A stretch of 64,000 nt of DNA from Lodderomyces elongisporus (Eukaryota > Ascomycota > Pichiomycetes > Serinales > Debaryomycetaceae), in assembly GCF_030384665.1 (NCBI RefSeq), contig NC_083677.1, positions 1,113,501 through 1,177,500 of the forward strand, written 5' to 3'. Positions within the stretch are counted from its first letter, which is position 1. Every line of letters begins with the position of its first letter. The position numbers were made by a program, and so were the translations under genes. Shown here one piece after another: positions 1 to 10,733 of this stretch. Below the pieces are notes generated by a model. That model saw nothing but the letters and a program-made list of their open reading frames with translations. It was not told where the DNA came from and did no database searches.

Positions 1-503
1 TGTGGTTTTAAAAATTCAAATTGGGCGCTATTGCCTTGTTTGGTTTCGTGTTTAAAGAGATCCAAAATTCTGTCTTGTCCATTAATGGAGATGTATAATG
101 CTGTTGTTTTGATGACATCATGGTCGTATTGGTTGATTTGTGGGAAATTGTCAATGAGAAATGGTAGGTCACGAGGTTTTGGAATGACTATATCTTTGGC
201 GTCGATGTGGTTTTTGATTGCTGTATCTTTATTCAACAGATTGTCTGCTCCTGTTTCTGTTCCAAGTGGTGTCTCGGTGTTTTGTAGTTTCCACTGGTAG
301 TATTGATGATATTCGTTATCGGGTTGAAGAAAGTTGAAATGTTTGTTTCTATTATTTTTCAATAGTCGTTCTTCAAAAGATTTGCCGTTTTTGAGTATAT
401 AGATAACCGATTTGTCAATTGTTTCCTTGATATCTGTAGGTGGTATCTTGGCATTTTCAGGTAGCAGCAGTTGCTGTAGTGGTATTGGCGCTGAAGTCGA
501 CAT
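1..503 (-). CDS. PRP21: Prp21/SF3A1 splicing factor, N-terminal part (3' end outside window)
   Basis: Subunit of the SF3a complex of the U2 snRNP, needed for U2 binding to the intron branch point. The reading frame is open from the ATG at 503 to the window edge, about 167 codons. Two SURP modules are visible: the first at about residues 25-73 (IDKSVIYILKNGKSFEERL, then HFNFLQ and YHQYY), the second at about residues 120-167 (INQYDHDVIKTTALYI, then AQFEFLKP). Two SURP domains in tandem near the N-terminus are the Prp21/SF3A1 arrangement. The C-terminal part lies beyond the window. The next gene (IPK1) is divergent and 2.5 kb away. What is seen is the SURP pair; the assignment follows from family knowledge. 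Confidence 0.88.
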   Translation of the reverse strand, partial: MSTSAPIPLQQLLLPENAKIPPTDIKETIDKSVIYILKNGKSFEERLLKNNRNKHFNFLQPDNEYHQYYQWKLQNTETPLGTETGADNLLNKDTAIKNHIDAKDIVIPKPRDLPFLIDNFPQINQYDHDVIKTTALYISINGQDRILDLFKHETKQGNSAQFEFLKP

Positions 504-2998
504 TTATATGTGTGTAATGAGAATACTGTGTATTAATGTATAATATTGTTGCCAAAGTATATATGTTTTTATGCTTAATGTAGATGATCCTGTTTTCTCT
601 TTTTCCCTCTTGTTTCTTTTGGGTTAGGCTTGCCTACTTTTAAAAATGAATCCTTGATAGAGGCAAACAGAAAAGAAAAAATGATTATGTTTACTGTCAC
701 GTGATAAAGAAATATGTACTGTCACGTGATAGTGATACAATAATGTTTTTTTTCTTTTTTTTTTTTGCAAGATATCGAATATATTAGATGATGAACAGTA
801 ATACATGGCTTTGCAATATCCATAGTTTTTCATTTACGAGGCTCAAGTATCGGCTACGAAGATTAATTAAGTTTAGAAATTTTATGGAATGGGATATTAA
901 GAGATTGATTTTTGGTTTTTCATATCCTTTTTTCCTTTTTTTTTTGGTTTGATTGTTGCTCAAAGTGAAATTTTTCATAAAATCTCGAAGCGAGCATTAA
1001 GTTGGATTAAATATATATAAAGGAATAAAAAAGGAGGGAATGAGAGAAGGTTACACAAGAGTAATGCTTGATGTTTTTTTTTTCGTTTTTATTCAATTTT
1101 TTTGTTTTTATAGATCTGGATCTGTACCTGGATCTAGTAAAAAAAAATAAAATTTGTGCTAAAGAGTAGATGTATATAAACATGAGGCTAGAGTTCAGTT
1201 GGAATCTTGGTTGAAATTCTTGTATGGATTTCCTGTATGTTGATTTGTAATTAGTGGGCAAGAGTATACGAAATCTTTTATTTGCTTTTTATAGTTGTGT
1301 TATTATCTATAAATAGAAACTGGACCATCAACTATGAGAAACAAAAACAAAACAATAAAAGACAAGTAGAAGAAGAAGAAAAACCAAAAGCTAGTGAGTG
1401 GGCGATATAACTTTGTGTTGAGCTTTTATATTTGTGATGTTGATGATTGGTTTATTGTTTAATCCAATGAGTCTTTATATGTACATACATACTTCTTTAA
1501 TACCAATGGGTACATCTCGTTCTCTTCTTGCTTCCTCCATTGAAAAAAGTTATGGAATTTGCACACGAAGTACAAGAAGTACAAGAGCCTAATTCACCCA
1601 ATTTCTCATTCTCTCATTCTTTCTTTTGTTTTCGCAAAAAAAAAAACAACAACCAAAAATGTTACAGAATAACTGACGGACTTAACATACAACTCTGTAT
1701 GATGAAAGAAGAAGAAGAAGAAGCAAAAGCAAAAAATCAATTTACTTCTGTTGTTCTTCTTCTTCTTTTATTGCTTACAACACTGTTACATTTGTTATTT
1801 ACCATCCATACATATGATGCGTGTGTGTAAATGTGAATGTGCGTGTGTGTAAATGTGCTTGTAAGTGAGTCAGTAGTATTTCTCTGCGTTTAACTTGTCT
1901 TGTTTGGCATTGAAATTCAAAATTATGCTAGGAGATTGGAAAACAATAAAATGTTTTGCAAATTGGTAATAATGAAGAAAGTTAAACTCAGTTTAATCCG
2001 AAAGTTCCCTATTTACACACATTAAGCTTTTTCTTCCATTCTTCCCTTTTTTTTTTTTTTGAGTACAATCAACTGAATCAAGAAGTTCTAGATGGTTTGG
2101 TTATTGAAAAAAAAAAAAAAGGAAAAGAAAAAGACCCAAGAGTGTGGTAGGCTCCTCTCACACACACTCTCTTCCCCTCCCTCCCACTCCGCCTTACTTT
2201 CCATTTCTTTTGCTTCTTCTTCTTCTCTCCCCCCTTAAAAAAAATAAAAAAATAAAATAAAAAAAAAAATAAAAAAAAAAATAAAAAACTGCCGCCGCCA
2301 ATTTATCGAGAAAATTTTTTTTCTTTCTTTCTTTTATTCATTCCACTTTTCGTTTATTGTCTTGCTGTTTCTAGCTTCTTCTTCCTCTGATTTCAACTCT
2401 AACTCTAACTTTAACTTTAACTTCTTTTGTCTTCCGTTACCTCTGTAAAGTCTTCTTCTTCTTCTATTTTTATATTTTGTTATTGTAGTTCAAGTTGTTC
2501 AAGTTGTTAAAAGTGCAGCAATTTTAGTTGACAATTGCGAAACAAGACCCTATCAGAAAACATTCCATAATAATTTTTTGCTATTTTTTTTATTTTTATT
2601 TTTATTTTGGTTTGGTTTGGGTTTCTCTATCACTGTATTATATCATCAACATTATTAATATTGTTTCCGTTATTAAATTATTGTTATTGTTATTCTTCTT
2701 CTTCAAGTACATCCAGTAATTCCTTTACCCATACTCTTCCTTTTTTTTTCACTCATCCTACTTTCATTTCCATCTTTTTTGCACATCTACTTCCCACTAC
2801 ACCACTTTGTCATTCAAAACAATTGCTGATTTTGCTATTGCATATCCAATTTTGTTCCAGTTTTTTTTTAATTTTTATTTTTATTTTCAATTATTCAATT
2901 TAAACTACTGATTGTTCTTATACCTGCCATAAACTAGCACTTGAATTAATTAAACAAACATCATTATCAGCCTAGAGTAAGTGACTTCATACAGATCA
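504..2998. other. Long divergent intergenic region PRP21/IPK1
   Basis: About 2.5 kb with no convincing gene. The short ORFs in it are low-complexity or lack an ATG. It holds two CACGTG boxes near PRP21 (see separate entry), many poly-T and poly-A runs, an A-rich tract with single T interruptions at about 2238-2287, C/T-rich stretches at 2150-2240, and a degenerate hexamer run (actctaactctaactttaa and on) at about 2394-2423. No tRNA-like or snoRNA-like element was recognised, but a non-coding RNA cannot be excluded by eye. Confidence 0.5.
693..730. promoter_or_regulatory. Two identical E-box sites (GTCACGTGAT), Cbf1-type
   Basis: The 10-mer GTCACGTGAT occurs at 696-705 and again at 721-730, each preceded by the same TACT. 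The sites are 25 bp apart and about 190-230 bp upstream of the PRP21 start. RTCACRTG is the known binding motif of the bHLH factor Cbf1 in yeasts. Exact repetition at two to three helical turns suggests a real paired site; actual binding is inference. Confidence 0.55.
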
Positions 2999-4255
2999 AT
3001 GGAGATATACAAAATTACCTCGCCCAAAGAGTGGACGTATTTCGCCAAGGGATCCGCCAACATCCTCTTCAAATACACAGGCACCAACGACTACTTGCGC
3101 CACAAACTACTCCGACTAAGACTCATCAAGGAAGACGAGGAATACATCTCAACCTGTGAACTTTATGACTTTATCGAGTTAAAGTGCAAACACTTGTTTT
3201 ATGCACCACAACAAATCATCATCGACATCCAACTCGTAGTACTAACAACAGACTTTGTCGCCGAGTTGGACAGCCACGGAAACCAGCTACAATTGAAGGA
3301 ACGATACGGATTGCTATTGCCAAACATCCTAGATGGAGAATGCACCAAGATCTCACTCTCCAAATTATGCCAATTGTATGTCAATTGCGACGATCCAACA
3401 ACAACTTGTTCTCACGCAAATTCAAATAAAGCTAAGGAGTTGAGTAATGGTAATGGTAATAACAATACACTACTACCACCACGCATCATCTCACCATCAC
3501 TGAAAATCAACTCGATAATATTTGAAATCAAACCCAAATGGCTCTACGACAACACCCTGCAAAACTATTGCCGCACATGCTCCCACAACCAACTCCGCCA
3601 TTTCAAACGACATTTCTGTCCCTTGGACTTGCTCTACCCTGAAACACTAGAACAAGGCCTCGACGATATATTCAGCTACATCCCCAGCGAAGTCAACAAA
3701 CTAATCGAAACAAACGAGTTCCCATTAAGACAATTATTCCTCACATACTTGCAAAACCCCAACAACGTATTCCTCAAACTCAAACAATACCAAAAAATCA
3801 ACAATAAAAACGACCTCATAGAAAACTTAACCTCACAAAAAGACGTGTCGCAGAACTTGTCCTTGGTAATGACACTACGCGACGTTGGCCTATTCCTCAA
3901 GTTTGAAAAATACGATCCGTTAAATGACGTGCACAACTCACACAATAACGTCAATAATCTAATAACACTACCACCAAAAAGAAGAAGAACTACAACTACA
4001 ACTACAACTACAAGTACAACACAAAATGGTAGTGGTAATACTGAAGAGAGTTTGCTGGAAGAAAAATACTTGATAACATGCAATATCTACGACTTGGACT
4101 TGAAATCAACAATGAAATACAAACATTGGCTCAAGGTAGAAAATGACTTGCAGGAAATATACAACTCAACAAACCCCAACTGGAGACATTGCAACCGGGT
4201 TGGACAAAGTATGGGATTTTCTGAAGCAAAAAAAACAAGGCAAAGAGACAAGTAA
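2999..4255 (+). CDS. IPK1: Inositol-pentakisphosphate 2-kinase
   Basis: Makes InsP6 from Ins(1,3,4,5,6)P5 in the nucleus; the product supports mRNA export and phosphate signalling. The N-terminus has the family nucleotide-binding block (WTYFAKGSANILFKY, residues about 12-26, then HKLLRLRL). Around residue 175 is the conserved EIKPKW element, followed by a Cys/His cluster (CRTCSHNQLRHFKRHFCPLDL) typical of Ipk1. A C-terminal block (ITCNIYDLDLKSTMKYKHW) matches the family's catalytic end. The first ATG is at 2999; the frame is open a little further upstream but without ATG. At 418 aa it is longer than the S. cerevisiae protein, partly from N- and T-rich insertions at about residues 140-160 and 330-350. 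It is convergent with NCP1. Confidence 0.88.
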   Translation: MEIYKITSPKEWTYFAKGSANILFKYTGTNDYLRHKLLRLRLIKEDEEYISTCELYDFIELKCKHLFYAPQQIIIDIQLVVLTTDFVAELDSHGNQLQLKERYGLLLPNILDGECTKISLSKLCQLYVNCDDPTTTCSHANSNKAKELSNGNGNNNTLLPPRIISPSLKINSIIFEIKPKWLYDNTLQNYCRTCSHNQLRHFKRHFCPLDLLYPETLEQGLDDIFSYIPSEVNKLIETNEFPLRQLFLTYLQNPNNVFLKLKQYQKINNKNDLIENLTSQKDVSQNLSLVMTLRDVGLFLKFEKYDPLNDVHNSHNNVNNLITLPPKRRRTTTTTTTTSTTQNGSGNTEESLLEEKYLITCNIYDLDLKSTMKYKHWLKVENDLQEIYNSTNPNWRHCNRVGQSMGFSEAKKTRQRDK

Positions 4256-4679
4256 TTAATTAGACTGTATTTATTAATAGACAAAAAAGTAAAAAAAAAA
4301 AAAAGAGAAAGAGAGATAGAGAGAGAGAAGCAGCATCATTCTATAAACTGTAAAAGACCCTAGACACTATTACTACAAGAAGAAAGAACTTTCTGTTCTT
4401 TATTCTTCTATTTTTCATAAAATATCGAAAAAATTAGAAACTGACCACCATTAAACCGACAAACAAATATATATAACCATATATATACACATAACTATAT
4501 ATATAATTCTAAAAATCTCATTCTGCTGTAGCTCTAGAAATTTCATCCTGTTTCAATTTTTTTTTAGGTTTTCTAGTTTTTTTCTGTTTTTTCTTTTCTT
4601 TTTTTTTTTTTTTACAAATGTCTATCGGCACTTTATCCTCACTTGTACATTATACTCCTTATCATTCAATACACACCCA
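4256..4679. other. Convergent 3' region IPK1/NCP1
   Basis: No gene seen. Contains AT-rich TATATA clusters at about 4468-4507 and a poly-T run at 4591-4612, the kind of AT-rich signals that serve yeast 3' ends on both strands. Confidence 0.45.
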
Positions 4680-6734
4680 CTACCAAACATCTTCCTGGTA
4701 CCTATTCTGCACCTTCAAACTTCTAATCAACTCTGCAGCCTTTTCAACATCAATTCCTCTCTCTTGCGCAATCACCTTGGCAAAACTAGCTTGCACATCT
4801 CTAGCCATATGCGACGCATCACCACACACGTAGATAATGGCACCTTCAACCAATAACTCATTGATCCTCTTTGCTTGCTCCAACAACTTGTGTTGCACAT
4901 AAACCTTCTTTGCTGGATCTTGTCTGGAGAACGCAGTAATGATTTCAAAGTTGGAACCAAGGGTCTTGGCATATTCCTTCCACTCATCCTTGTACAAGTA
5001 ATCTTCGTTTTCATTTCGACAACCATAAAACAAAAGTGAGGGCCCAACATTCATTCCATTCTTGACTTGCTGCACGCGCTCCCTAACAAACCCACGCAAT
5101 GGCGCCACACCAGTTCCCGGACCAACCAAAATAATAGGTGTCTTTGTTGACGATGGGAGCTTAAATGTAGAGCGTCTAACATGCACTGGTAACTTAAAAT
5201 TGGAAAACTTGCCTCTTGGCCCATCGAGATCATAAGTGACAATAGGTTGTTGCTGAGACTTGTGCTGCTTCAACTCAATATTCTTCAACAAGTTGGTAAC
5301 CACACCAGAAACAACTCTGCCATCAGACTCTTGCTCAACTTCCACAACAGCAGTAATATCAATCTTGCTCTTTTCACTCAATGACGACGACGAAATCGAA
5401 TAGTAACGTGGTTGCAAATGTTGAACATTTTCAATCAAAAACTCAAATGGAACATTTTTCCATGGTTTACCACCAGAAACAGCAAGCAAGGCATCAGCAA
5501 TGTTGTACTTCTTTTGCGTAACCGCTTCGGCAAACTTGGACTTATCGGTGGCCAACGAGGTCAACTTGGTCTTTGTTTCTTCATCTGGTGCAAATCCAGC
5601 AACTGAAAGGAAAAACTGTCTCGAGATAGGACCACTAATTTCCAAATGGTGTCTAATTGTGGCTTCATAAGTGATTGGTGTTGGGAAGGGAATTTGATAA
5701 GTTGAATCAATTGCTTTCAACGCATAAACATCATCGCGTTTGTCCTCCAAGCCAAATGCCTTGAGAAATTTCTCAATATTCTCATTACTATTCTGTGGCC
5801 AAACAGCCAAATGGTCACCGGTTGTATATTTCAAGTTCGAGTCACTAAGGTCAAATTCAACATGGACACAGGATCTCTCCTTGGTGTTGAACAATTCTTT
5901 AGTCGCAGTAATTTGGGCAATGTATGGGTGAGTGTGGTCAAATGGTCCTTTGGTCAAGTCAACGTCTCCAGCAATGTGTTTCTTGTTTGGTTCTCCCAAA
6001 CTAACGGAATTATCGTCCTTTGTCAAGTCGTCTCTTTCGATAACTTTAACACTTGGCTCGTATTTCAACTCCTTCTCTTCCAAACTCAAGTTATTTCTCA
6101 AAGAGTCAAACACATTATCTTTCCAACTAAGGAAATCTTCATCCAAAGTTCCCAAACCATCATCACCTTCACCATACTCGGCAAATCTCTCGGCACCTTT
6201 TTCCTCCAATGTTGTGTTTAATTTTCTACCAATGGCATTGTAAAATTCATAAGTAGAGTTACCCAATCCAAATACGGTAAATCTCAATGAACTCAATGTA
6301 TCTGCCTCGTTTTCCAAGTATTCCATAAATTCAATAGCATTATCAGTGGGTTCACCTTCACCATAAGTGGCCATAAGGAAGAAAACCAATGTTTCTTCTT
6401 TGATTTCCTCAAATTTCTCCCAGTCGTAATCAGCAAAATCAGCAACCATGGTGTGCAAGCCAAAACGGGAGCTCAATTCTTTGGACATCTTGTTACAATA
6501 ATCTTCAGCAGTACCTGTTTGAGAACCAAACAACAATAAAGCATTTTTGTTGTTTTTGGCCAACACTTCCAAAATGTTCCTTGAATTTATACCGCCAACA
6601 CCGCCAGCACCACCATCGGCATTGAGGAAACCGGTGGATTCTGGTTTGTCAAAAAAGTACCCTTTGGCAAAATAAGCAGCCACGGATAAGGTCAAGATGA
6701 TGACCACGTACAAGTCTAATGAATCTAATGCCAT
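4680..6734 (-). CDS. NCP1: NADPH-cytochrome P450 reductase
   Basis: ER-membrane diflavin enzyme that passes electrons from NADPH through FAD and FMN to P450 enzymes such as Erg11, for ergosterol synthesis. An N-terminal membrane anchor covers residues about 8-25. The FMN-binding flavodoxin domain begins at about residue 66 with FGSQTGTAEDY. The FAD site is seen as RYYSISSSSLSEKSK. The NADPH domain shows VGPGTGVAPLRGF, then YVCGDASHMARDV, and the chain ends in the expected C-terminal Trp. 684 aa is normal for the family (about 680-690). A Gly-rich linker (residues about 40-50) sits between anchor and flavodoxin domain. The long 5' region suggests heavy regulation. Confidence 0.97.
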   Translation of the reverse strand: MALDSLDLYVVIILTLSVAAYFAKGYFFDKPESTGFLNADGGAGGVGGINSRNILEVLAKNNKNALLLFGSQTGTAEDYCNKMSKELSSRFGLHTMVADFADYDWEKFEEIKEETLVFFLMATYGEGEPTDNAIEFMEYLENEADTLSSLRFTVFGLGNSTYEFYNAIGRKLNTTLEEKGAERFAEYGEGDDGLGTLDEDFLSWKDNVFDSLRNNLSLEEKELKYEPSVKVIERDDLTKDDNSVSLGEPNKKHIAGDVDLTKGPFDHTHPYIAQITATKELFNTKERSCVHVEFDLSDSNLKYTTGDHLAVWPQNSNENIEKFLKAFGLEDKRDDVYALKAIDSTYQIPFPTPITYEATIRHHLEISGPISRQFFLSVAGFAPDEETKTKLTSLATDKSKFAEAVTQKKYNIADALLAVSGGKPWKNVPFEFLIENVQHLQPRYYSISSSSLSEKSKIDITAVVEVEQESDGRVVSGVVTNLLKNIELKQHKSQQQPIVTYDLDGPRGKFSNFKLPVHVRRSTFKLPSSTKTPIILVGPGTGVAPLRGFVRERVQQVKNGMNVGPSLLFYGCRNENEDYLYKDEWKEYAKTLGSNFEIITAFSRQDPAKKVYVQHKLLEQAKRINELLVEGAIIYVCGDASHMARDVQASFAKVIAQERGIDVEKAAELIRSLKVQNRYQEDVW

Positions 6735-8502
6735 AACTGTTTTTTTCTTCTCTAATTTTCTCCAAGTCTATTAATCTCTGTTGCTGTTGCTGTTACTGTT
6801 CCTGTTTGCTTTTCTTTTTTTTTTTTCTTTTTTTTTTGATTCAATTCTTCAAATTTCTCTAGCTGTATCTATGAAGAAAGTAAATCCAAAAGAAAGTAAG
6901 CAAGAAAAAAAAAAGATCCAAAATTCAATTAAACTGGAGACTTTGTAATGCTATGTTGTTTTGAAAAGATATAGTTGTCTTTGATTTTTTTTTCTCCTTT
7001 ATTTATTTTTAATAAAAAAGCAGAATTGTATGTATCTATCGATTGATTTGTGTATACAGTATTTATGAAGTTTGAAATATGCGATTTTCGGATTTATTAT
7101 TGGGCAATAATTTTATAATATTCCAAAACAAAAAAAAAAAAAGAGACGTGAATGAGTGGTTTCTTTGATGCTGATTTAGTTCAATACTATTATTGTTTAG
7201 GTGGTTATTTACGTCAAAAGTATAAGATGACTTCCACAGTGTATTTATATAAAGTAAAGCAAACCTGATAAGTTGTTTTAATCTTGCAAAAAAAAAAACT
7301 CAAGAAACAAATCAAATCAAACCAAACAAAAAAAAAAAGGCAAAAAGAAAGTGTTGAGGTTTTTGTAGAAGTGGAAAATCTGGAGTAATTATTTGAAAGT
7401 GGCAGTGGATGAAATTACCTTGTGATTTTTTTTTGTTCGTTCTTCTTCTTCTTCTACTTCTTTTCCGTCAATCATAACTGTATTAGGTAATATGTTACGT
7501 AATACACAAAAACAACACATTTTTTTTATTTTTTATTTAATTTTATTTTATTTTTGATTTTATTTTTTTTATTCTTTATACGAGCACGTAAAAAAAGAGG
7601 TATACAGTAAATAGAACAAGGAGTTGGGAAAAAGAAGTAGAAAAGTTACTCGATTTCATCAGTATAACAACTAAGCTAAGCTGAAGAAGCTATATATTAT
7701 CAAACTATAATGATATGGCCACTTGCCACAAGCGTATACTTTTTACAAATAAAAAGGACGATGAGATACTAGTTGAGGAGGAGGAGGAGGAGGAGGAGGA
7801 GGTGTTACCCCCCCTCTCCCTTCTCTTAACCAATATGTCTCTTACTACTGTTGTATTGTTTTATGGTTACACATTTTGCTCATTCTATATTAACCAATAC
7901 TATTGCTACCTCTAATCATTTACACCCTCCACCCCTCTTCCCCCACCTTCACAAGAGATACTAGTCCCACCAATACTACATGCAAAAAATTGGACCTCAC
8001 ATTTTAATTCTCTTTTATTGTCTTCTGATTTTTTTTTCTTTTTTCTTTTTTTTTTCTTTTTTCTTTTTTCTTTTTGCTTTCCTACAATAATAACTTTACA
8101 CCTCTCGTCACATTCCTTTCCGCCTCCCCCCTCCTTTCTCACACCTCCTTTCTCACCCCCTTCTCCTCCCCCACTTACTATATTATCAATTGGTAGCAGC
8201 TAATTAACTAGCTACAATAAACATTTTGACGGTTATAAAGTAAGATGGATTAAATGGTTTATTAAAAAATAACCACCGGAGATTACAAAACAAGAGGTAC
8301 CCCACAGTTAATTAAAAAGAAAAGAACAAAAAAAACGGGATTAAGCAGTTGGATTTTATTTACCCGTTGCTTGCTCCCGTGTAAAGTGGAAAACAGCATG
8401 TCAAATATACTTTATTGACATTGACACATATTAGAAACCAAACAAAGGCAAAGAAAAAAAAAATAGTACTTATTTTCCTTAAACTCCATCATCTATACTA
8501 AA
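6735..8502. other. Long 5' region of NCP1
   Basis: About 1.8 kb with no convincing gene, lying between NCP1 (start at 6734) and the 3' end of NSE3. Contains many poly-T and poly-A runs, a GAG trinucleotide run at about 7775-7802, C-rich stretches near 7805-7825 and 7920-7945, and a T-rich tract at 8027-8075 that alternates with single C. The GAG run lies in a short ORF with no other protein-like features, so I do not call it coding. Confidence 0.45.
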
Positions 8503-9852
8503 TCATACAGCCTCAACATCTTGCTGCGTTTCTCTTTCTTGCTCCTCTCCATCTCCAGGTGCAGGACTATTTACAGAACTCTCCTCTTGCGCCCATGCAA
8601 CACCATACGCTCGCTCAATGGTGACAATCGTCAGCTCCGCGATGGTGTCACTGAAATCGTCACCATACACAATCTTGATAAAGTCAAATACACTTTGTGC
8701 AGTAAACTCAACTAGCGACCGTCGTCCTAAAGAATATTCGAGTATCTTGTCCTTGTCTGTATCATTATCTTTGTTTCTGGAACTTGTCCTTGAGTTATAA
8801 CGGGAATTAGCACCATTACCACCATTGCCACCATTGCCACCACTAGCACCATTACCACTATTGTTATCGCCTATGGAAATCTCCTCTTTGACCAAATACT
8901 CTCTCGCTACCAACTCCTTTATCAAATCAGGCGAATTCATGTTTATATTTGAGTTTGCCTGTCGCAACCCATCAGGTAGACCAAATGTTTTTAAACTTCG
9001 CAAGAGTTGTTGCTCAGATATATGGTTCTCATTCAAAATTACCAACGTGATCACCACCATCATAATACCTGCTTTCACCAAATCAAAATTCGAGCTGGGC
9101 AAAGTTTTTGTCCTTGAGTAACGAGGCATAAAGAATTTGTCGCTTCCAAGCTTACTCATATCCAAAGAGCTAGTGGTATCCCTTGACCACAATTCACCAA
9201 GCACTTCCTTGGCCTCTCGCGACAAAGTGCTAACAACAACCAACGGTTTCTTAACACTACCCTGTGATGATCCTGTAGCTATCCCAGGTCCAAGTCCAGG
9301 TCCAGTTCCGGTTCCGGTTCTACTAGCTGATCCTGATCCTGTAGCTGTAGCTGTAGCTGCCCTTCTCCCTTTGACACGATCCTGTTTAACTTTCATGGCA
9401 GGCGCTTCTTGTAATGTCAAACCATATACATTCTCAAGCACCTGTATAGCCTCCTTCAAAATCAAATCACTCTTGAACTTCTTATGACTCAAATTTTGAT
9501 TTATATACTCCCTTTTGAAGAAACCTCCTTTCAATTCCCTTGACAAAATAAGCTTTACCACTTGGTTTACGTCGTGTTGCATATCGTGTTCATTATGCAT
9601 CAGTTCATGAAGAGTATCCAGCAAATGAGATTGTAATTGTCTGTTGTTGTTGTTGTTGCTGCTGCTGCTGCTGTTGTTGTTGTTGCTCCCATGCTGCTGA
9701 CCATCATCTGCTTGGTAATCCCCGTCGCCTTCATCATTATCATCCTCAATTACATTGCGCCTTTTCCTCTTCTGCAGGGGTTGGTCAGTTTGATGATAAG
9801 TTGAATCTTCATCAGCTTCAAGCTCTGCTAATGTGATTTTCCTGCGTGCCAT
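8503..9852 (-). CDS. NSE3: Nse3, MAGE-domain subunit of the Smc5-Smc6 complex
   Basis: Nuclear DNA-repair factor. Nse3 pairs with Nse1 and Nse4 in the Smc5-Smc6 complex. The C-terminal two thirds shows a MAGE homology domain: VNQVVKLILSRELKGGFFKREYI (residues about 95-117), the hydrophobic core FDLVKAGIMMVVITLVILNE, and EFTAQSVFDFIKIVYGDDF near the end. I start at 9852 (MARRKITLAELEADE); an in-frame ATG lies upstream at 9897 but would add a His/Thr-rich leader of 15 residues that looks like translated UTR. The N-terminus has an acidic/Asn/Ser region, and a Gly/Thr/Ser repeat lies at about residues 165-195. 449 aa is longer than S. cerevisiae Nse3 (about 300) because of these insertions. Confidence 0.85.
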   Translation of the reverse strand: MARRKITLAELEADEDSTYHQTDQPLQKRKRRNVIEDDNDEGDGDYQADDGQQHGSNNNNSSSSSNNNNNRQLQSHLLDTLHELMHNEHDMQHDVNQVVKLILSRELKGGFFKREYINQNLSHKKFKSDLILKEAIQVLENVYGLTLQEAPAMKVKQDRVKGRRAATATATGSGSASRTGTGTGPGLGPGIATGSSQGSVKKPLVVVSTLSREAKEVLGELWSRDTTSSLDMSKLGSDKFFMPRYSRTKTLPSSNFDLVKAGIMMVVITLVILNENHISEQQLLRSLKTFGLPDGLRQANSNINMNSPDLIKELVAREYLVKEEISIGDNNSGNGASGGNGGNGGNGANSRYNSRTSSRNKDNDTDKDKILEYSLGRRSLVEFTAQSVFDFIKIVYGDDFSDTIAELTIVTIERAYGVAWAQEESSVNSPAPGDGEEQERETQQDVEAV

Positions 9853-10732
9853 AATCTTTTCGCTAGTGTGGGTGTGTGGGTGTTTGTGATTAATCAATTA
9901 AGTGAAACAGTTCTGTGTCTGTGTTTATGTCAAGGTTCACATTCAAACTCAAGACGTGTGTACGTATTTTGGCTCGCGTATTTTTCATCTCAATTTTCGA
10001 TTTCCATTTTCGATTTCCATTTTCGTTTTTTCTTCTTCTCGCTTCGATTTCATTTTATATTTTTAGATTTAATATTTACTATATATCTACTCTACCGAAT
10101 CTCCATACTTCTGGATTGTATCAAGCAACTCACACATTTTACGCTTGAGTACCTTTGTATTTCCATGATACAGCTGTAATCAATTTCACTGTATTTGTTC
10201 TTACTTTACCTCTTTTTTTTTTCTTTTGTTTTTGGAATATGATTCATTTGATTGTTGATAAATAATTACCGGAATTACAAAGTTAAGTAGCACAAAAAAA
10301 TGAAGCATTTATGTTGCACATTGACAAGGAATTGTGTTGTTATACCATTGCACATCCACTCCCTCTTGTTTTGCTCTTTATTCCCAATCAACTATAACAA
10401 GACGAAGCACCTTCATCACATTATCATAGATCATAATATTTATAATCACTTCTTTTTAAATTACAAACCCACACAATTACACACTTGTCCTTGTTTTTTT
10501 CTCTTTTTTTTCTTTCAAAACAAATTTTAAATTTTAAATTTTAATTAATTTTTTTTTTTATTTTATTTTTCTTAATAAATGTATTAATTTTTAGCAAGAC
10601 AAAATACCTGTTCCTGTACTGCTATTTCCAATTCTTTGCCATTGCATTTTCCTGTAACAATTTTGTTTTGGCCTCTTGAGTTGGCCTCTTCAACAAGGTT
10701 TATAGCGCCATCAGCCTGCTTATGAAAGCATA
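9853..10732. other. Divergent promoter region NSE3 / 10733 gene
   Basis: About 880 bp, no gene. A 13-bp unit (cgatttccatttt) is repeated at about 9997-10023. An AT-only block (aaattttaaattttaa and on) lies at about 10520-10560. A tiny upstream ORF directly abuts the start of the plus-strand gene (see separate entry). Confidence 0.45.
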
Positions 10733-10733
10733 A
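10722..10733 (+). promoter_or_regulatory. Three-codon uORF whose stop overlaps the main ATG
   Basis: ATG AAA GCA TAA at 10722-10733. The last A of the TAA is the first base of the main ATG, giving a TAATG junction. This geometry could allow reinitiation or limit translation of the downstream gene. It matters only if transcription starts upstream of 10722, which is unknown. Confidence 0.45.

Noticed and set aside
1528..1830. 100-codon frame in the PRP21/IPK1 gap
   Set aside because: No folded-looking segment, runs through poly-A and GAA repeats; start is not supported.
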